From the NCBI GenBank assembly GCA_020634455.1, contig JACKBQ010000001.1, forward strand, positions 1,922,001 to 1,986,000: a stretch of 64,000 nt of DNA, written 5' to 3'. Origin of the DNA: Ardenticatenaceae bacterium (GTDB lineage: Bacteria > Chloroflexota > Anaerolineae > Promineifilales > Promineifilaceae). Position 1 is the first letter of the stretch, and every line of letters begins with the position of its first letter. The notes beneath the pieces were generated by a model. The model made no database searches and was not told where the DNA came from. It saw nothing but the letters and a program-made list of their open reading frames with translations. Positions 48,109 through 56,703 of the stretch are shown here, in pieces. Both the position numbers and the translations under genes were made by a program.

Positions 48109-49308
48109 ATGGACGAGTTACGAAAACTGGTTGAGGAATACGAAGCGCCGCTGCTGGGGTTTTTGCAGGAGCTGGTGCGGCTGAAGTCGGTGAACGGCCG
48201 TCACGCCGAGCAAGCCGTTGCCGAGCGCATTGTGGCCGAGGCGGAAAAGTTAGGGCTGAACGGCCGTCTCATTGCCAAAGAACCGCTGCGTCCGAATGCC
48301 CTGGCAAGTTGGGGGCACGGCCCGCGCGGCTTTGCCCTGGTGGGCCACATGGACACCGTCGCCGCTGGTGATGCCAGCCTGTGGAGTTCGCCGCCGTTTG
48401 AGCCTGAGATTAGGAACGGCCGTCTCTACGGGCGCGGTACGGCAGACAACAAAGCAGGGCTGGCGATTGGCCTCTACACCCTCGCCGCCCTGCGCGATCT
48501 CGGCCAGCTCGATCCAAACGAAGTCACGCTCATCCTGGCGGGCGTCGTGGATGAGGAATCCGGCGCGAGCAGTGAGTTGGGGATGCGCTATCTGCTAGAC
48601 GAAGGGCATCTGCCCGTGCAGGGCGCAATTTACACCTATGCCAGCGACATCGTTTGCGTGGGGCATCGCGGGCTGCTGCGGTTGGTGTTGGAAGCAAAGG
48701 GAACGGCCGTTCACTCCGGCAGCGACGAATGGAGCCAGGGCGAGAGCGGCGTCAACGCCGTCACTGGCCTGGCAGCAATTTTGCTGCAACTGGAACAACT
48801 AAAACTGCCCTACGAGCCACATCCTGCCTTCAACCACCTCGGTTTTACGATGACGCCTGGTACGCTATTCAACGGCGGCGAGTTTGAGAGCATGGTGCCT
48901 GCGGTAGCAACGGCCGTTCTCGATTGCCGCCTTATGCCCGGCCAAGCCCCGGAAATGGTGATTGAGGCCGTGCAAAGCATCATCGCCGCCGAGTGCGCCA
49001 ACCGCCCCGGCCTGCGCGTCGCCATCCAGGTGAAAAACCGCCTGCCCGCCGCCGCCATCCCCGCCGAGCATCCGCTGGCACAAATCGCTCAGCGCCACGC
49101 CCAGACGATCACCGGCCAGCCGTGGCCCATTCGCGGCGCAGGTCCGGCCAACGAAGGGTACATGCTTATCGGCGCGGGCATCCCCACCCTGCCCGGCTTC
49201 GGCCCCAGCGGCGGCAATGCCCATGCCCCGGATGAATGGGTGGACGTGGCAAGTTTGATGGAAACGGCCGTACTCTACGCCACCATTATGTCAGATTACC
49301 TTTCGTAG
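48109..49308 (+). CDS. M20-family peptidase/deacylase (ArgE/DapE type)
   Basis: 399 residues. First zinc ligand and Asp: ALVGHMDTVAAGD; bridging Asp in GRGTADNKAGLAIG; catalytic Glu in GVVDEESGASSELG. A lid (dimerisation) domain covers about 185-300 (HRGLLRLVLEAKGTAVHSGS), and the last ligand lies in GFGPSGGNAHAPDEWV. Substrate could be an acetylated amino acid, LysW-gamma-lysine type conjugate or dipeptide. Same strand as the nucleoside hydrolase but separated by a hairpin. Confidence 0.85.
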   Translation: MDELRKLVEEYEAPLLGFLQELVRLKSVNGRHAEQAVAERIVAEAEKLGLNGRLIAKEPLRPNALASWGHGPRGFALVGHMDTVAAGDASLWSSPPFEPEIRNGRLYGRGTADNKAGLAIGLYTLAALRDLGQLDPNEVTLILAGVVDEESGASSELGMRYLLDEGHLPVQGAIYTYASDIVCVGHRGLLRLVLEAKGTAVHSGSDEWSQGESGVNAVTGLAAILLQLEQLKLPYEPHPAFNHLGFTMTPGTLFNGGEFESMVPAVATAVLDCRLMPGQAPEMVIEAVQSIIAAECANRPGLRVAIQVKNRLPAAAIPAEHPLAQIAQRHAQTITGQPWPIRGAGPANEGYMLIGAGIPTLPGFGPSGGNAHAPDEWVDVASLMETAVLYATIMSDYLS

Positions 49309-49413
49309 GGGCGAGGCGGTTGGCCTCGATCTACCGCAACACTAAATACCAATCCCTTCCAACCGCCTCGCCCATTTGCTTTTACCAACATTTGGGCCGA
49401 TTGCCTCGCCCCT
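49307..49413. repeat. TAGGGGCGAGGCGGTTGGCCTCG hairpin repeat
   Basis: Arms GTAGGGGCGAGGCGGTTGG and CCAACCGCCTCGCCCATTTG / GCCTCGCCCCTAC around a degenerate centre; between the M20 gene and the next gene. Confidence 0.65.
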
Positions 49414-49438
49414 ACAACCACACAATCAGGAGAAAACA

Positions 49439-50014
49439 ATGAGCGATTTACCCCGCGATCCCTGGCAAAACGTCACCACCGTTCACGGCTTTCCCGCCGA
49501 CCATGTCATCTCTGCCCTGCAAAAAGAGATTCGGCGTGGCCACGCCGAAAACGCTACCCTGCTGGCCTATGAAATGGCGCTTACCAGCCCTGCTCTGGAA
49601 GATTACCTCTGGCAGCGGCTAATGGTCATCTCCGTGGAAGATATTGGCTTTGGCGACCCACAAGCGCCCATTTTGATCAATTCATTGGTGCAAATGCTGG
49701 ACCGCTTCGACCGCAGCGTCGGCGAGCGCAAATTGTTTGCCGTCCACGCCGTGCGCTACCTCTGCCATGCCCAAAAAGATCGTTCCAGTGACGAGATGGT
49801 CAACTGGATGATGCACGGCGTGACCACCGGCACGCTGCGCCCCACCATCCCCGACTACGCCCTGGACATGCACACCGGCGACGGCCAAAAGCTGGGACGA
49901 GGCAAAGCTCATTTTTGGGCCGAAGGCGCCAAAATCGCCCCCGAACTACCCAATCGGGACAAAACCTACCGCCAGCGCATTGCCAAATTGCTAGATGCGG
50001 GTGCCTGGGACTAA
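49439..50014 (+). CDS. Stand-alone RarA/MgsA C-terminal-like domain protein
   Basis: 191 residues from ATG 49439 (AGGAG upstream). The sequence HGFPADHVISALQKEIRRGHAENATLLAYEMALTSPALEDYLWQRLMVISVEDIGFGDPQA follows the pattern of the C-terminal tetramerisation region of the replication-associated AAA+ ATPase RarA/MgsA, but no AAA+ domain (Walker A/B) precedes it. Stand-alone copies may modulate RarA or act in a separate complex. Function is not known. Confidence 0.7.
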   Translation: MSDLPRDPWQNVTTVHGFPADHVISALQKEIRRGHAENATLLAYEMALTSPALEDYLWQRLMVISVEDIGFGDPQAPILINSLVQMLDRFDRSVGERKLFAVHAVRYLCHAQKDRSSDEMVNWMMHGVTTGTLRPTIPDYALDMHTGDGQKLGRGKAHFWAEGAKIAPELPNRDKTYRQRIAKLLDAGAWD

Positions 50015-50037
50015 AATCTTGCTAAATAAACATACCC

Positions 50038-50097
50038 TACCTCCTGCAGGTTCTATTCATAAGCATCATCTGTGAATAAACCTGCGGGAGGTTTATT
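50038..50097. repeat. ACCTCCTGCAGG/CCTGCGGGAGGT hairpin repeat
   Basis: Arms TACCTCCTGCAGGTTCTATT and AATAAACCTGCGGGAGGTTT, a relative of the hairpin at 19136-19194. Confidence 0.65.
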
Positions 50098-50112
50098 GAT
50101 AAAGGAGCTGAG

Positions 50113-51039
50113 ATGAAAGTTGTGGTTTTGGCAGGCGGCGTTGGCGGGGCCAAGCTGGCCGACGGCATCGCCCGCATTTTACCCCCGGAAGATGTGACCA
50201 TCATCGTCAACACCGGGGATGATTTCGAGCATCTTGGGCTAACTATTTGCCCGGATTTAGACACGGTGATGTACCGCCTGGCAGGCGTAGCCAACGATGA
50301 AACTGGTTGGGGGCGGGCTGGCGAATCGTGGCGTACCGTTAGTGAAATTAGCGCTTTGGGCGGACCAGATTGGTTCCGCTTGGGCGATCTGGATTTGGCG
50401 ACGCATCTGGTGCGAACGCACTTACTCAACGGGGGGGAAACGTTAACGGCCGTTACCCAACACCTCTGCCAAAAATTGGGGATTCAAGTGAGCGTCCTGC
50501 CGATGAGTAACCAGCCAGCCCCGACAAAAATCCAGAGCGGCGAGACTGTGTACGACTTCCAAACCTGGTTTGTGCAGGAAAAATGGCAGCCGTCCGTCAC
50601 CAAAGTGATCTTGCCGGAGGATGTGCGGGCGACCCGCTCCGTGATTCGCGCGCTTGAAACGGCCGATCTCGTCCTCATCGCCCCATCCAACCCCTTTGTC
50701 AGCGTAGACCCCATCTTCAACGTCTATCCGATTGCCGCGCTGCTGGAAGATCTGCCTCAGGCGATCATCGCCGTGAGTCCGATTGTGGGCGGAACGGCCG
50801 TCAAAGGCCCTGCCGCCAAAATGATGCAGGAGCTGGGGCTACCGCACACCAGCCGCGCCGTGGCGGGATATTACGGCGAGCGCATTGATGGCTTTGTCTA
50901 TGATGTTCAGGATGCGGGAAGTTGTGACGATTTAGAGCTGGAAACGCGTTGCCTGGACACGATGATGCACACTGAGGCGGATCGTATCCGGCTAGCACAG
51001 GAAATTATGCAGTTTGCCGAGGAAATGCTGCGCGACTGA
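50113..51039 (+). CDS. cofD: 2-phospho-L-lactate transferase-type enzyme CofD
   Basis: 308 residues. N-terminal VVVLAGGVGGAKLADGIARIL is diagnostic of CofD. VNTGDDFEHLGLTICPDLDTVMYRLAG, RLGDLDLATHLVRT and APSNPFVSVDPIF...AVSPIVGGTAVKGPAAKM carry the Fo- and nucleotide-binding residues. It joins a phospho-lactate or phosphoenolpyruvate-derived unit to Fo in F420 synthesis. No other cof genes are near. Explains the F420-type oxidoreductases at 17481 and 19299. Confidence 0.93.
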   Translation: MKVVVLAGGVGGAKLADGIARILPPEDVTIIVNTGDDFEHLGLTICPDLDTVMYRLAGVANDETGWGRAGESWRTVSEISALGGPDWFRLGDLDLATHLVRTHLLNGGETLTAVTQHLCQKLGIQVSVLPMSNQPAPTKIQSGETVYDFQTWFVQEKWQPSVTKVILPEDVRATRSVIRALETADLVLIAPSNPFVSVDPIFNVYPIAALLEDLPQAIIAVSPIVGGTAVKGPAAKMMQELGLPHTSRAVAGYYGERIDGFVYDVQDAGSCDDLELETRCLDTMMHTEADRIRLAQEIMQFAEEMLRD

Positions 51040-51042
51040 TTT

Positions 51043-51100
51043 GAATTTTCCCGGAAACTGTTCACATGCAAACTTACACTTGAGCAGTTTCCGGGAAAAT
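51043..51100. terminator. TTTCCCGGAAACTG hairpin after cofD
   Basis: Arms TTTTCCCGGAAACTG and CAGTTTCCGGGAAAA with an AT-rich loop, between convergent cofD and the small gene at 51108. Related to 7825-7884. Confidence 0.6.
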
Positions 51101-51107
51101 AATTGAA

Positions 51108-51287
51108 TCAAACTTCTGGCTGTGAGGTAAAGGCCAGTCCCAGAGCAACCCCGATGGCAACGCCTGCGCCAATGCCAATGGCAAAGTTTCCCAAAGCAGC
51201 GCCCAGACCAGACCCCAAGGCAATGCCCACAGCAATACCGATGGCCATACCCACGGCCGTTTTATCTTTATTGGGTTTCGATTTCAT
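51108..51287 (-). CDS. Small glycine-zipper membrane protein
   Basis: 59 residues from MKSKPNKDKTAVG, with GGAGGG correctly placed upstream. The remainder is a glycine/alanine zipper (MAIGIAVGIALGSGLGAALGNFAIGIGAGVAIGVALGLAF), long enough for two short helices. The longer ORF to 51482 lacks support. Unknown function; such proteins are often stress or envelope-related. It is below usual length limits but well supported. Confidence 0.6.
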   Translation of the reverse strand: MKSKPNKDKTAVGMAIGIAVGIALGSGLGAALGNFAIGIGAGVAIGVALGLAFTSQPEV

Positions 51288-51382
51288 AAGCCCTCCACAG
51301 GTGGCTAACGGCAGGTGATGTTGGTTTCTACGCAGAAACGGCCGTAATCGTTGCACGCCTCCCCAAAAAGCCCATACAATTG

Positions 51383-51391
51383 TGGTACAAT
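51383..51391 (+). promoter_or_regulatory. Extended -10 TGGTACAAT of asnS
   Basis: TGG-TACAAT at 51383-51391, 34 bp upstream of the asnS ATG at 51425; no clear -35. GGAGAG lies before the ATG. Confidence 0.4.
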
Positions 51392-51424
51392 CCCCGCTGC
51401 CAAACTTAAGAACTGGAGAGAAAC

Positions 51425-52762
51425 ATGGCACCACAAATTTCCATCGAAAATATAGCCGAGTACGTCGGCCAAAAAGTGACAATTAAGGGATGGCTGTACA
51501 ACAGCACCCACAAAGGCAAACTGATGTTCCTGCGCCTGCGCGACGGCAGCGGCATGACCCAGGGCGTCGCCTTCCGCCCCGAAGTGGGCGATGAACTGTT
51601 TGAAACACTCAAAGGGCTGGGACAGGAATCATCCCTCATCATCACTGGGCTGGTGAAGGAAAACAACCGCGCCCCCGGTGTCCCCAGCGGCTACGAAATT
51701 GGCGTCGAAAGTGTGGACGTGGTTCAGAACGTTTCCGACTACCCGATTACGCCCAAGGAGCATGGTGTGGAATTCCTCATGGACAACCGCCACCTCTGGC
51801 TGCGCTCCAGCCAGCAGTGGGCCATCATGCGCATCCGCACCACCATCAAGCGGGCCATCATCGATTTTTTGGACAACGAGGGCTTCCTCAACATTGATAC
51901 GCCGATCATTACCCCGGCGGCGGCCGAAGGCACCAGCACCCTGTTCGAACTGGGCTACTTTGACGAAAAAGCGTACCTGGCCCAAACCGGCCAGCTTTAC
52001 AACGAGGCCAACATCATGGCCTTTGGCAAGGTGTACTGCTTTGGCCCCACCTTCCGCGCCGAAAAATCCAAAACGCGCCGCCATCTGGCCGAATTTTGGA
52101 TGGTGGAGCCAGAAATGGCCTACTTTGATCTGGATGATTTGATGGGCTTTGAAGAGCGATTTATCGAGTACATCGTGCAAACTACGCTGGCCAAGCGGCG
52201 ACCCGAACTGGAACTGCTGGAGCGCGACCTGACCGCGCTGGAAAACATGAAAGCGCCCTTCCCGCGCATCAGCTACGATGAAGCGATTGAGCGCATCGCT
52301 GCCATCCGCGAAGCCACCGACGATCTTGAACTGAAAGAACAATTGGCCATCGAGTGGGGCGATGACTTTGGTTCACCGCATGAAACGGAGCTGACGAAGC
52401 AGTTTGACCGGCCTGTGTTTGTCTACGGCTATCCGACGCAGGTGAAGGCGTTTTACATGGAGCCGTGGCCCGGTCGGCCAGAGGTTTGCAAGAGCGTGGA
52501 TTTGCTCGCGCCGGAAGGGTACGGCGAAATCATCGGCGGCAGCGAGCGGATGAGCGACCCAGAGGTGCTGGTAGCGGCGATTGAGAAGCATGAACTGCCG
52601 CTGGAGCATTACCAATGGTACGTGGATTTGCGTAAATTTGGCAGCGTGCCGCACAGCGGCTTTGGCCTGGGCCTGGAGCGTACCGTGGCCTGGATTTGCG
52701 GCATCGACCACATTCGCCAGACGAGTCCATTCCCCCGCACGCTCAACCGAATGAATCCGTAA
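51425..52762 (+). CDS. asnS: Asparaginyl-tRNA synthetase
   Basis: 445 residues, class IIb. OB anticodon-binding domain (about 15-105, VTIKGWLYNSTHKGKLMFLRLRDGSG). Motif 2: FGPTFRAEKSKTRRHLAEFWMVEPE. Motif 3: SGFGLGLERTVAWICGIDHIRQTSPFPRT. FELGYFDEKAYLAQTGQLYNEA favours AsnRS over AspRS. Monocistronic, bounded by hairpins. Confidence 0.95.
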   Translation: MAPQISIENIAEYVGQKVTIKGWLYNSTHKGKLMFLRLRDGSGMTQGVAFRPEVGDELFETLKGLGQESSLIITGLVKENNRAPGVPSGYEIGVESVDVVQNVSDYPITPKEHGVEFLMDNRHLWLRSSQQWAIMRIRTTIKRAIIDFLDNEGFLNIDTPIITPAAAEGTSTLFELGYFDEKAYLAQTGQLYNEANIMAFGKVYCFGPTFRAEKSKTRRHLAEFWMVEPEMAYFDLDDLMGFEERFIEYIVQTTLAKRRPELELLERDLTALENMKAPFPRISYDEAIERIAAIREATDDLELKEQLAIEWGDDFGSPHETELTKQFDRPVFVYGYPTQVKAFYMEPWPGRPEVCKSVDLLAPEGYGEIIGGSERMSDPEVLVAAIEKHELPLEHYQWYVDLRKFGSVPHSGFGLGLERTVAWICGIDHIRQTSPFPRTLNRMNP

Positions 52763-52767
52763 AGACC

Positions 52768-52832
52768 GAGGAGTAAGCATCCTCAGATGCGGCTTAGAAT
52801 CGTTCGCATCTGAGGATGCTCACTCCTCATCT
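52768..52832. repeat. Hairpin repeat, GAGGAGTAAGCATCCTCAGATGCG-like family
   Basis: Near-perfect arms either side of GGCTTAGAATCGTT; second copy of the repeat at 4911-4983, with identical core ATCCTCAGATGCG. Confidence 0.8.
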
Positions 52833-52898
52833 GTAAATGAAGACCTGCTTTTGCGTATTATGCCCGTGAAAACGGGCATCCATTTTTTATACACATCG

Positions 52899-52921
52899 TG
52901 AATTCCCGCCTGCACGGGAAT
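52899..52921. repeat. ATTCCCGCCTGCACGGGAAT palindrome
   Basis: Short REP-like palindrome of a kind widespread in bacteria (ATTCCCGC-CTGC-ACGGGAAT). An ORF through it gives the typical peptide NSRLHGNDN, which I do not regard as part of the next gene. Confidence 0.6.
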
Positions 52922-52957
52922 GACAATTGCAACTCCGATTCGAAACCCGAAAACAAC

Positions 52958-53953
52958 ATGAGCAGAAAACAAATTTGGCAAATTGTGGGCTTGCTGGTGG
53001 TGATTGGGGCCATCGTGGCGCTGTTTGTCTGGTTTGTGGATTTACAGGCGGTGGGGGAGGTTTTAAGTACGGCCGTTCCCACCCACCTCATTCTCGCTTC
53101 CGTTTTGCTCATTTTAGGACTCCTTTTTTACGCCCTGCGCTGGCAACTGCTGCTGGGCAACAAACCCACACTCTTGCAAACATTCCACGCCAGCAACATT
53201 GGCCACGCGGGCAACATCATCGTACCCGCCCGCGCAGGCGAGGCGATGCGCATTGTGGTGCTGGGCCGCAGCGAAGCGGTGACGTACACCGAAGCAACCT
53301 CCAGTTTTGTGGTGGAACGGCTGTTTGAACAGCTTATGCGCCTGCTGGCGCTGGTGGCGGCTGTGGCCGTCGGCGCAGGTATTGAGCTGTCACCCGGATC
53401 GATTTTGGGCGGGGTGGCGGTGCTGGTTTTGACGTTTGGGGGCATTCAATGGCTGGTGCGGCGGCGCGAACGGGTGCTGGCTCGCTGGCCAGCCCGGTTT
53501 GCCAGACTGCCGCGCATCACAGAAGATGGGGCGCGGCGCACATTAACCGATTTGCTGGATAATTTAACGGCCGTTTCCGAACCGAAACAACTGGCCAAAG
53601 TGATGGGCAGTTCGCTGCTGTCCTGGGGCTGCTTCTGGGGTTTCTTTTACGTGACGCTGCTGGCCTTGGGGCAAGGCTTCCCGCCAGACGAGCGGCTGGC
53701 TGTTTCGCTGGGAGCCTTGGCGCTTTCGCCCCCCTCTGCACCGACGCAGCCAGGCATCTTTCATGCATCGGTAGTGGTGCCGCTGGCGGCCGTGGGCTTT
53801 AATGAAGTAACGCTGACGGCATATGCCGTCCTTCTGCATATTTTAGAAATGGTGTGGATGATTGGTTTGGCTTTGTGGGGATTAGCCCAAACCGGACTAT
53901 CGGTAGGGGCTATGTTGCGACAAAATCAGCCAGCTACGGATCGCCCCCAATAA
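52958..53953 (+). CDS. Flippase-like LPG-synthase-TM family protein
   Basis: 331 residues from ATG 52958; upstream ORF extension is repeat-derived. Eight or so helices. Family pattern: LLILGLLFYALRWQLLLG, NIGHAGNIIVPARAGEAMRIVVLGR, TSSFVVERLFEQLMRLLALV and APTQPGIFHASVVVPLAAVGFN. These proteins (UPF0104, the lysylphosphatidylglycerol synthetase membrane domain without the catalytic domain) are thought to move lipids. Its 3' end overlaps the convergent gene at 53934 by 20 bp. Confidence 0.83.
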   Translation: MSRKQIWQIVGLLVVIGAIVALFVWFVDLQAVGEVLSTAVPTHLILASVLLILGLLFYALRWQLLLGNKPTLLQTFHASNIGHAGNIIVPARAGEAMRIVVLGRSEAVTYTEATSSFVVERLFEQLMRLLALVAAVAVGAGIELSPGSILGGVAVLVLTFGGIQWLVRRRERVLARWPARFARLPRITEDGARRTLTDLLDNLTAVSEPKQLAKVMGSSLLSWGCFWGFFYVTLLALGQGFPPDERLAVSLGALALSPPSAPTQPGIFHASVVVPLAAVGFNEVTLTAYAVLLHILEMVWMIGLALWGLAQTGLSVGAMLRQNQPATDRPQ

Positions 53954-54608
53954 ATTGAACATCTTCTCTGGGCTGCCACACCCAGCGATGCCGCTTGACG
54001 GGGTCTACTAAATCAGTCGTGTGATTATCGCGCCAAAAAGTGCAGTCTGGCAGGCCAGAAACGGCCGCTTCCAGCACATGAAAATTGTATTGTGAAGGCA
54101 GCCCTGGGTAAGAAATTGAATTTGTGTTTGCCTGATGCTGACGATGGCTGGCAAGGTTTAGCGCAATCGCTTCAGGTGAAATACCTAGCTCTTCCTGAAG
54201 GCAGCGGCAAGCGGCTTCTTCAATTGTTTCCCCTGGCTTTACTTTTTCTGAAGGGGGTTGGTTACGGAAGCGACGCTGACCATTCATAAATTCCTGCTCG
54301 GCCTCCACCAAAATATTATTGCCGCGCTGAATAATGATCTGCACCACTTCTACCACGCGGAGCGGCGGGGATTCCTTTAGCTGCACTTCGCCAGCCTCCA
54401 GCTCTTGCCACAAATTGCGCAAGCTTTTGCTGTTTTCTTTGCCCCAGGTATCGTACCGAATACCTTTGAGTTGCAACCATGCTTCTAAGGCATGCACCGA
54501 ATGGAATTTATTCACAAGTGTCCTTTTCACTTTTCCCAATAAGCGCTTGTTTGCGTGCTGTGTGCAGAAACCACCACAATCAATAAGCATCCGATTTTCG
54601 GGTTGCAT
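53934..54608 (-). CDS. Nudix-like protein with atypical Nudix box
   Basis: 224 residues. Residues about 78-215 look like a Nudix fold. The box reads KVKPGETIEEAACRCLQEELGI instead of Gx5Ex7REUxEExGU: the first Gly and the first catalytic-helix Glu are replaced (R-C-L-Q-E-E). Residues 1-75 (VNKFHSVHALEAWLQLKGIRYDTWGKENSKSLRNLWQELEAGEVQL) form a small unknown domain. Activity is uncertain. Less GC-rich than neighbours; start supported by GGAAGAG. Confidence 0.6.
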   Translation of the reverse strand: MQPENRMLIDCGGFCTQHANKRLLGKVKRTLVNKFHSVHALEAWLQLKGIRYDTWGKENSKSLRNLWQELEAGEVQLKESPPLRVVEVVQIIIQRGNNILVEAEQEFMNGQRRFRNQPPSEKVKPGETIEEAACRCLQEELGISPEAIALNLASHRQHQANTNSISYPGLPSQYNFHVLEAAVSGLPDCTFWRDNHTTDLVDPVKRHRWVWQPREDVQFIGGDP

Positions 54609-54772
54609 GGCGTCTCTTCCTTACCAATATGATACCTGCGATATGAGTTTTGGTCATCTTCCAGCAAGTTTTTGCCAGTAGCCTGTAAGCAGGAAGGGCA
54701 AAATATTCTATGCATTTCTCAAGTTTATTGTAGAAATCTGACCACTGGGGTGACGTTGCGCAGATTATTGCG

Positions 54773-55609
54773 TTATAAATCGCGACGAGAGAAGCTGAGC
54801 AAGCTAAGCAGCAAGAGAACGGCCGTATACACCACCGCATACCAAATCATCAGATCAGAGGGTTGGGAGAGCACGACAAACGGCCCAGCGGCAAAGGGGG
54901 AACTGGTAACACGCGGCTGGAGCAAAGCCAGCGCCTGCTTCCACAAAATTTCGGTGGGCATAATTAAGCTGGTGACGATGCCGATGTCTACGGCCGTTTC
55001 ATTCTGCAACAAGCTGCCAATCTGCTCCACCCAGCCGCCAATGAAGGCGATGCCCACCATCATAAACGCCAAAACGCCGTTGGCCAGGGTAGACAGGCGC
55101 GTGCCGCCCAAAATCGTCAGTGAAAGCACCAGCAAGCCTTGCAGCAGCATCAGCCCCAACCCAACGGGAATGTTCGGCACGGCAAAACCGGTGCGGAAGC
55201 GATAGATCAAAATCAACCCGCCGACCAGCAGCAAAATGTAAATGGTGAGCATGGCGGCAAAACCCAGCCATTTGCCCAAAATAACTTCCCAGCGGCGTAC
55301 TGGCTTGGTGACGAGCGCTTCAATGGTGTGAGAATCAATTTCGCCAGAAACGGCCGTTACCGAAATCAGCACCCCCATCACCACCACCAAAAAATTAATC
55401 ACGTACAGCCCAGAGGAAAACAGCAGCCCCAGCCCCAGCTCGACTCTTTCTGGGCTTACGCCAACGCGGGCCAGCTCGCGGTAAATGAGGTGCAGCCCCA
55501 GCCCAAAAATAGTAAGGAAGCTAATGGCCAGCAGCAGCGCCAACCACAGCACCTTGCGCCGCTGGCTCTCTCGGATGGTTAGTTCAGCAAAAATGAGGAT
55601 GGTTTGCAT
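54773..55609 (-). CDS. ABC-2-type transporter permease
   Basis: 278 residues, six predicted helices: VLWLALLLAISFLTIFGLGLHLIY, LYVINFLVVVMGVLISVTA and others. The signature cytoplasmic segment GEIDSHTIEALVTKPVRRWEVILGKWLG is typical of NosY/ABC-2 permeases. Follows its ATPase gene (55709) on the same strand with a hairpin repeat between; gap 54609-54772 upstream of the next gene holds nothing recognisable. Confidence 0.82.
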   Translation of the reverse strand: MQTILIFAELTIRESQRRKVLWLALLLAISFLTIFGLGLHLIYRELARVGVSPERVELGLGLLFSSGLYVINFLVVVMGVLISVTAVSGEIDSHTIEALVTKPVRRWEVILGKWLGFAAMLTIYILLLVGGLILIYRFRTGFAVPNIPVGLGLMLLQGLLVLSLTILGGTRLSTLANGVLAFMMVGIAFIGGWVEQIGSLLQNETAVDIGIVTSLIMPTEILWKQALALLQPRVTSSPFAAGPFVVLSQPSDLMIWYAVVYTAVLLLLSLLSFSRRDL

Positions 55610-55623
55610 GGTTTTTTACTGTT

Positions 55624-55707
55624 CAGGTTTTTAGGTTTGCAAGTATGCAAGTGGCAAGTGTGCAGGTAAAAACTTGCTTACTTGCCCACTTGCAAACTCG
55701 CATACTT
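55624..55707. repeat. GCAAGTATGCAAGTGGCAAG hairpin repeat
   Basis: Arms GTTTGCAAGTATGCAAGTGG and CCACTTGCAAACTCGCATAC built from CAAGT units; between the ATPase and permease genes of one operon. Confidence 0.7.
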
Positions 55708-55708
55708 T

Positions 55709-56623
55709 TCACCCCTCCGATTGGTCGCCCACGATTTGCAGGAAGCGCTCTTCCAGGGTGACGGGTTGGGGCGTAAGTTCGTACAGCGTGTGGCCCTGGC
55801 TGGTGAGCCAGTGAGCCAGTTTGGGCAATGTTTCTTCATCGGGCAAGGTTAGGTGGATACGGCCGTCTACCAAAGCCACCTCATTTCCAAATTGCGCCAA
55901 ATCAGCCAGCAGCTGTTCATTGGGCTGCCCCACGCGAATGGTGACGGGAACGGCCGTTTCTATCTCGTGCAGCGAAATTGTTTCCAGCACTTCCCCCTGG
56001 CGAATGAAGGTGACCCGGTCGCAGGTTTGCTCCACTTCGCTCAGCAGGTGGGAATTGAGGAAAACGGCCGTGCCCCGCTGCCGCAGTTGATTGATCACAT
56101 TCCGCACCAGCCGCCGCCCTAACGGGTCCAGGCCAGAGGTCGGCTCATCCAGAAACACCAGCTCCGGATCGTTGAGCAGCGCCTGCGCCAGGCCGATGCG
56201 TTGGAGCATGCCTTTGGAGAAGGCGCTCAGCGGCGTCTGGGCTCGATCTTGCAGACCAACCAGTTCCAGCAGCTCCGGGATGGTTTGTTGGCGGGTTTGT
56301 TTGGGCATCTGGTGCAAACGGCCGTGTAAATCCAAAAATTCGGCCGCTTTGAGCCATTCGTGAAAACGAAAATGCTCCGGCAGGAAGCCGATTTTGGCCC
56401 GCGTGGCCCGATCGCCCAGCGGCTGGCCCAGCAGGGTGGCGCTGCCCGCTGTGGGCGTAATCAGCCCCAGCAGCATTTTGACCGAGGTGGTTTTGCCCGC
56501 GCCGTTTGGCCCCAAAAAGCCAAAGATTTCGCCTCGTTTTACCTGAAGCGTGAGGTTGGCAACGGCCATTTTTTCACCAAACTGTTTGCGTAATCCGGTG
56601 GCGTTTAGGGCAAGGTCTGTCAT
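55709..56623 (-). CDS. ABC transporter ATP-binding protein
   Basis: 304 residues. Walker A GPNGAGKTTSVK (about 39-50), signature FSKGMLQRIGLA, Walker B LVFLDEPTSGLDP, H-loop NSHLLSEVE. The C-terminal extra domain (about 225-300, VTIRVGQPNEQLLADLA) is usual for ABC-2 exporters of the NosF/CcmA type. Pairs with the permease at 54773. Confidence 0.9.
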   Translation of the reverse strand: MTDLALNATGLRKQFGEKMAVANLTLQVKRGEIFGFLGPNGAGKTTSVKMLLGLITPTAGSATLLGQPLGDRATRAKIGFLPEHFRFHEWLKAAEFLDLHGRLHQMPKQTRQQTIPELLELVGLQDRAQTPLSAFSKGMLQRIGLAQALLNDPELVFLDEPTSGLDPLGRRLVRNVINQLRQRGTAVFLNSHLLSEVEQTCDRVTFIRQGEVLETISLHEIETAVPVTIRVGQPNEQLLADLAQFGNEVALVDGRIHLTLPDEETLPKLAHWLTSQGHTLYELTPQPVTLEERFLQIVGDQSEG

Positions 56624-56631
56624 AAGTTTGA

Positions 56632-56696
56632 GCCTGACCTGACAGGTTTTGCATCGTAAGGATGGTTCATATAGAGGAAACCTGTCAGGTCTAGAT
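56632..56696. repeat. CCTGACAGGTTTT hairpin repeat
   Basis: CCTGACCTGACAGGTTTTGC and GAAACCTGTCAGGTC form imperfect arms; lies between the ABC ATPase and the anti-sigma-like gene. Confidence 0.65.
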
Positions 56697-56703
56697 ATAA
56701 AAA

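Noticed and set aside
52898..52957. N-terminal extension NSRLHGNDN on the flippase-like protein
   Set aside because: It is the translation of a widespread ATTCCCGC palindrome; ATG 52958 starts a normal membrane helix.
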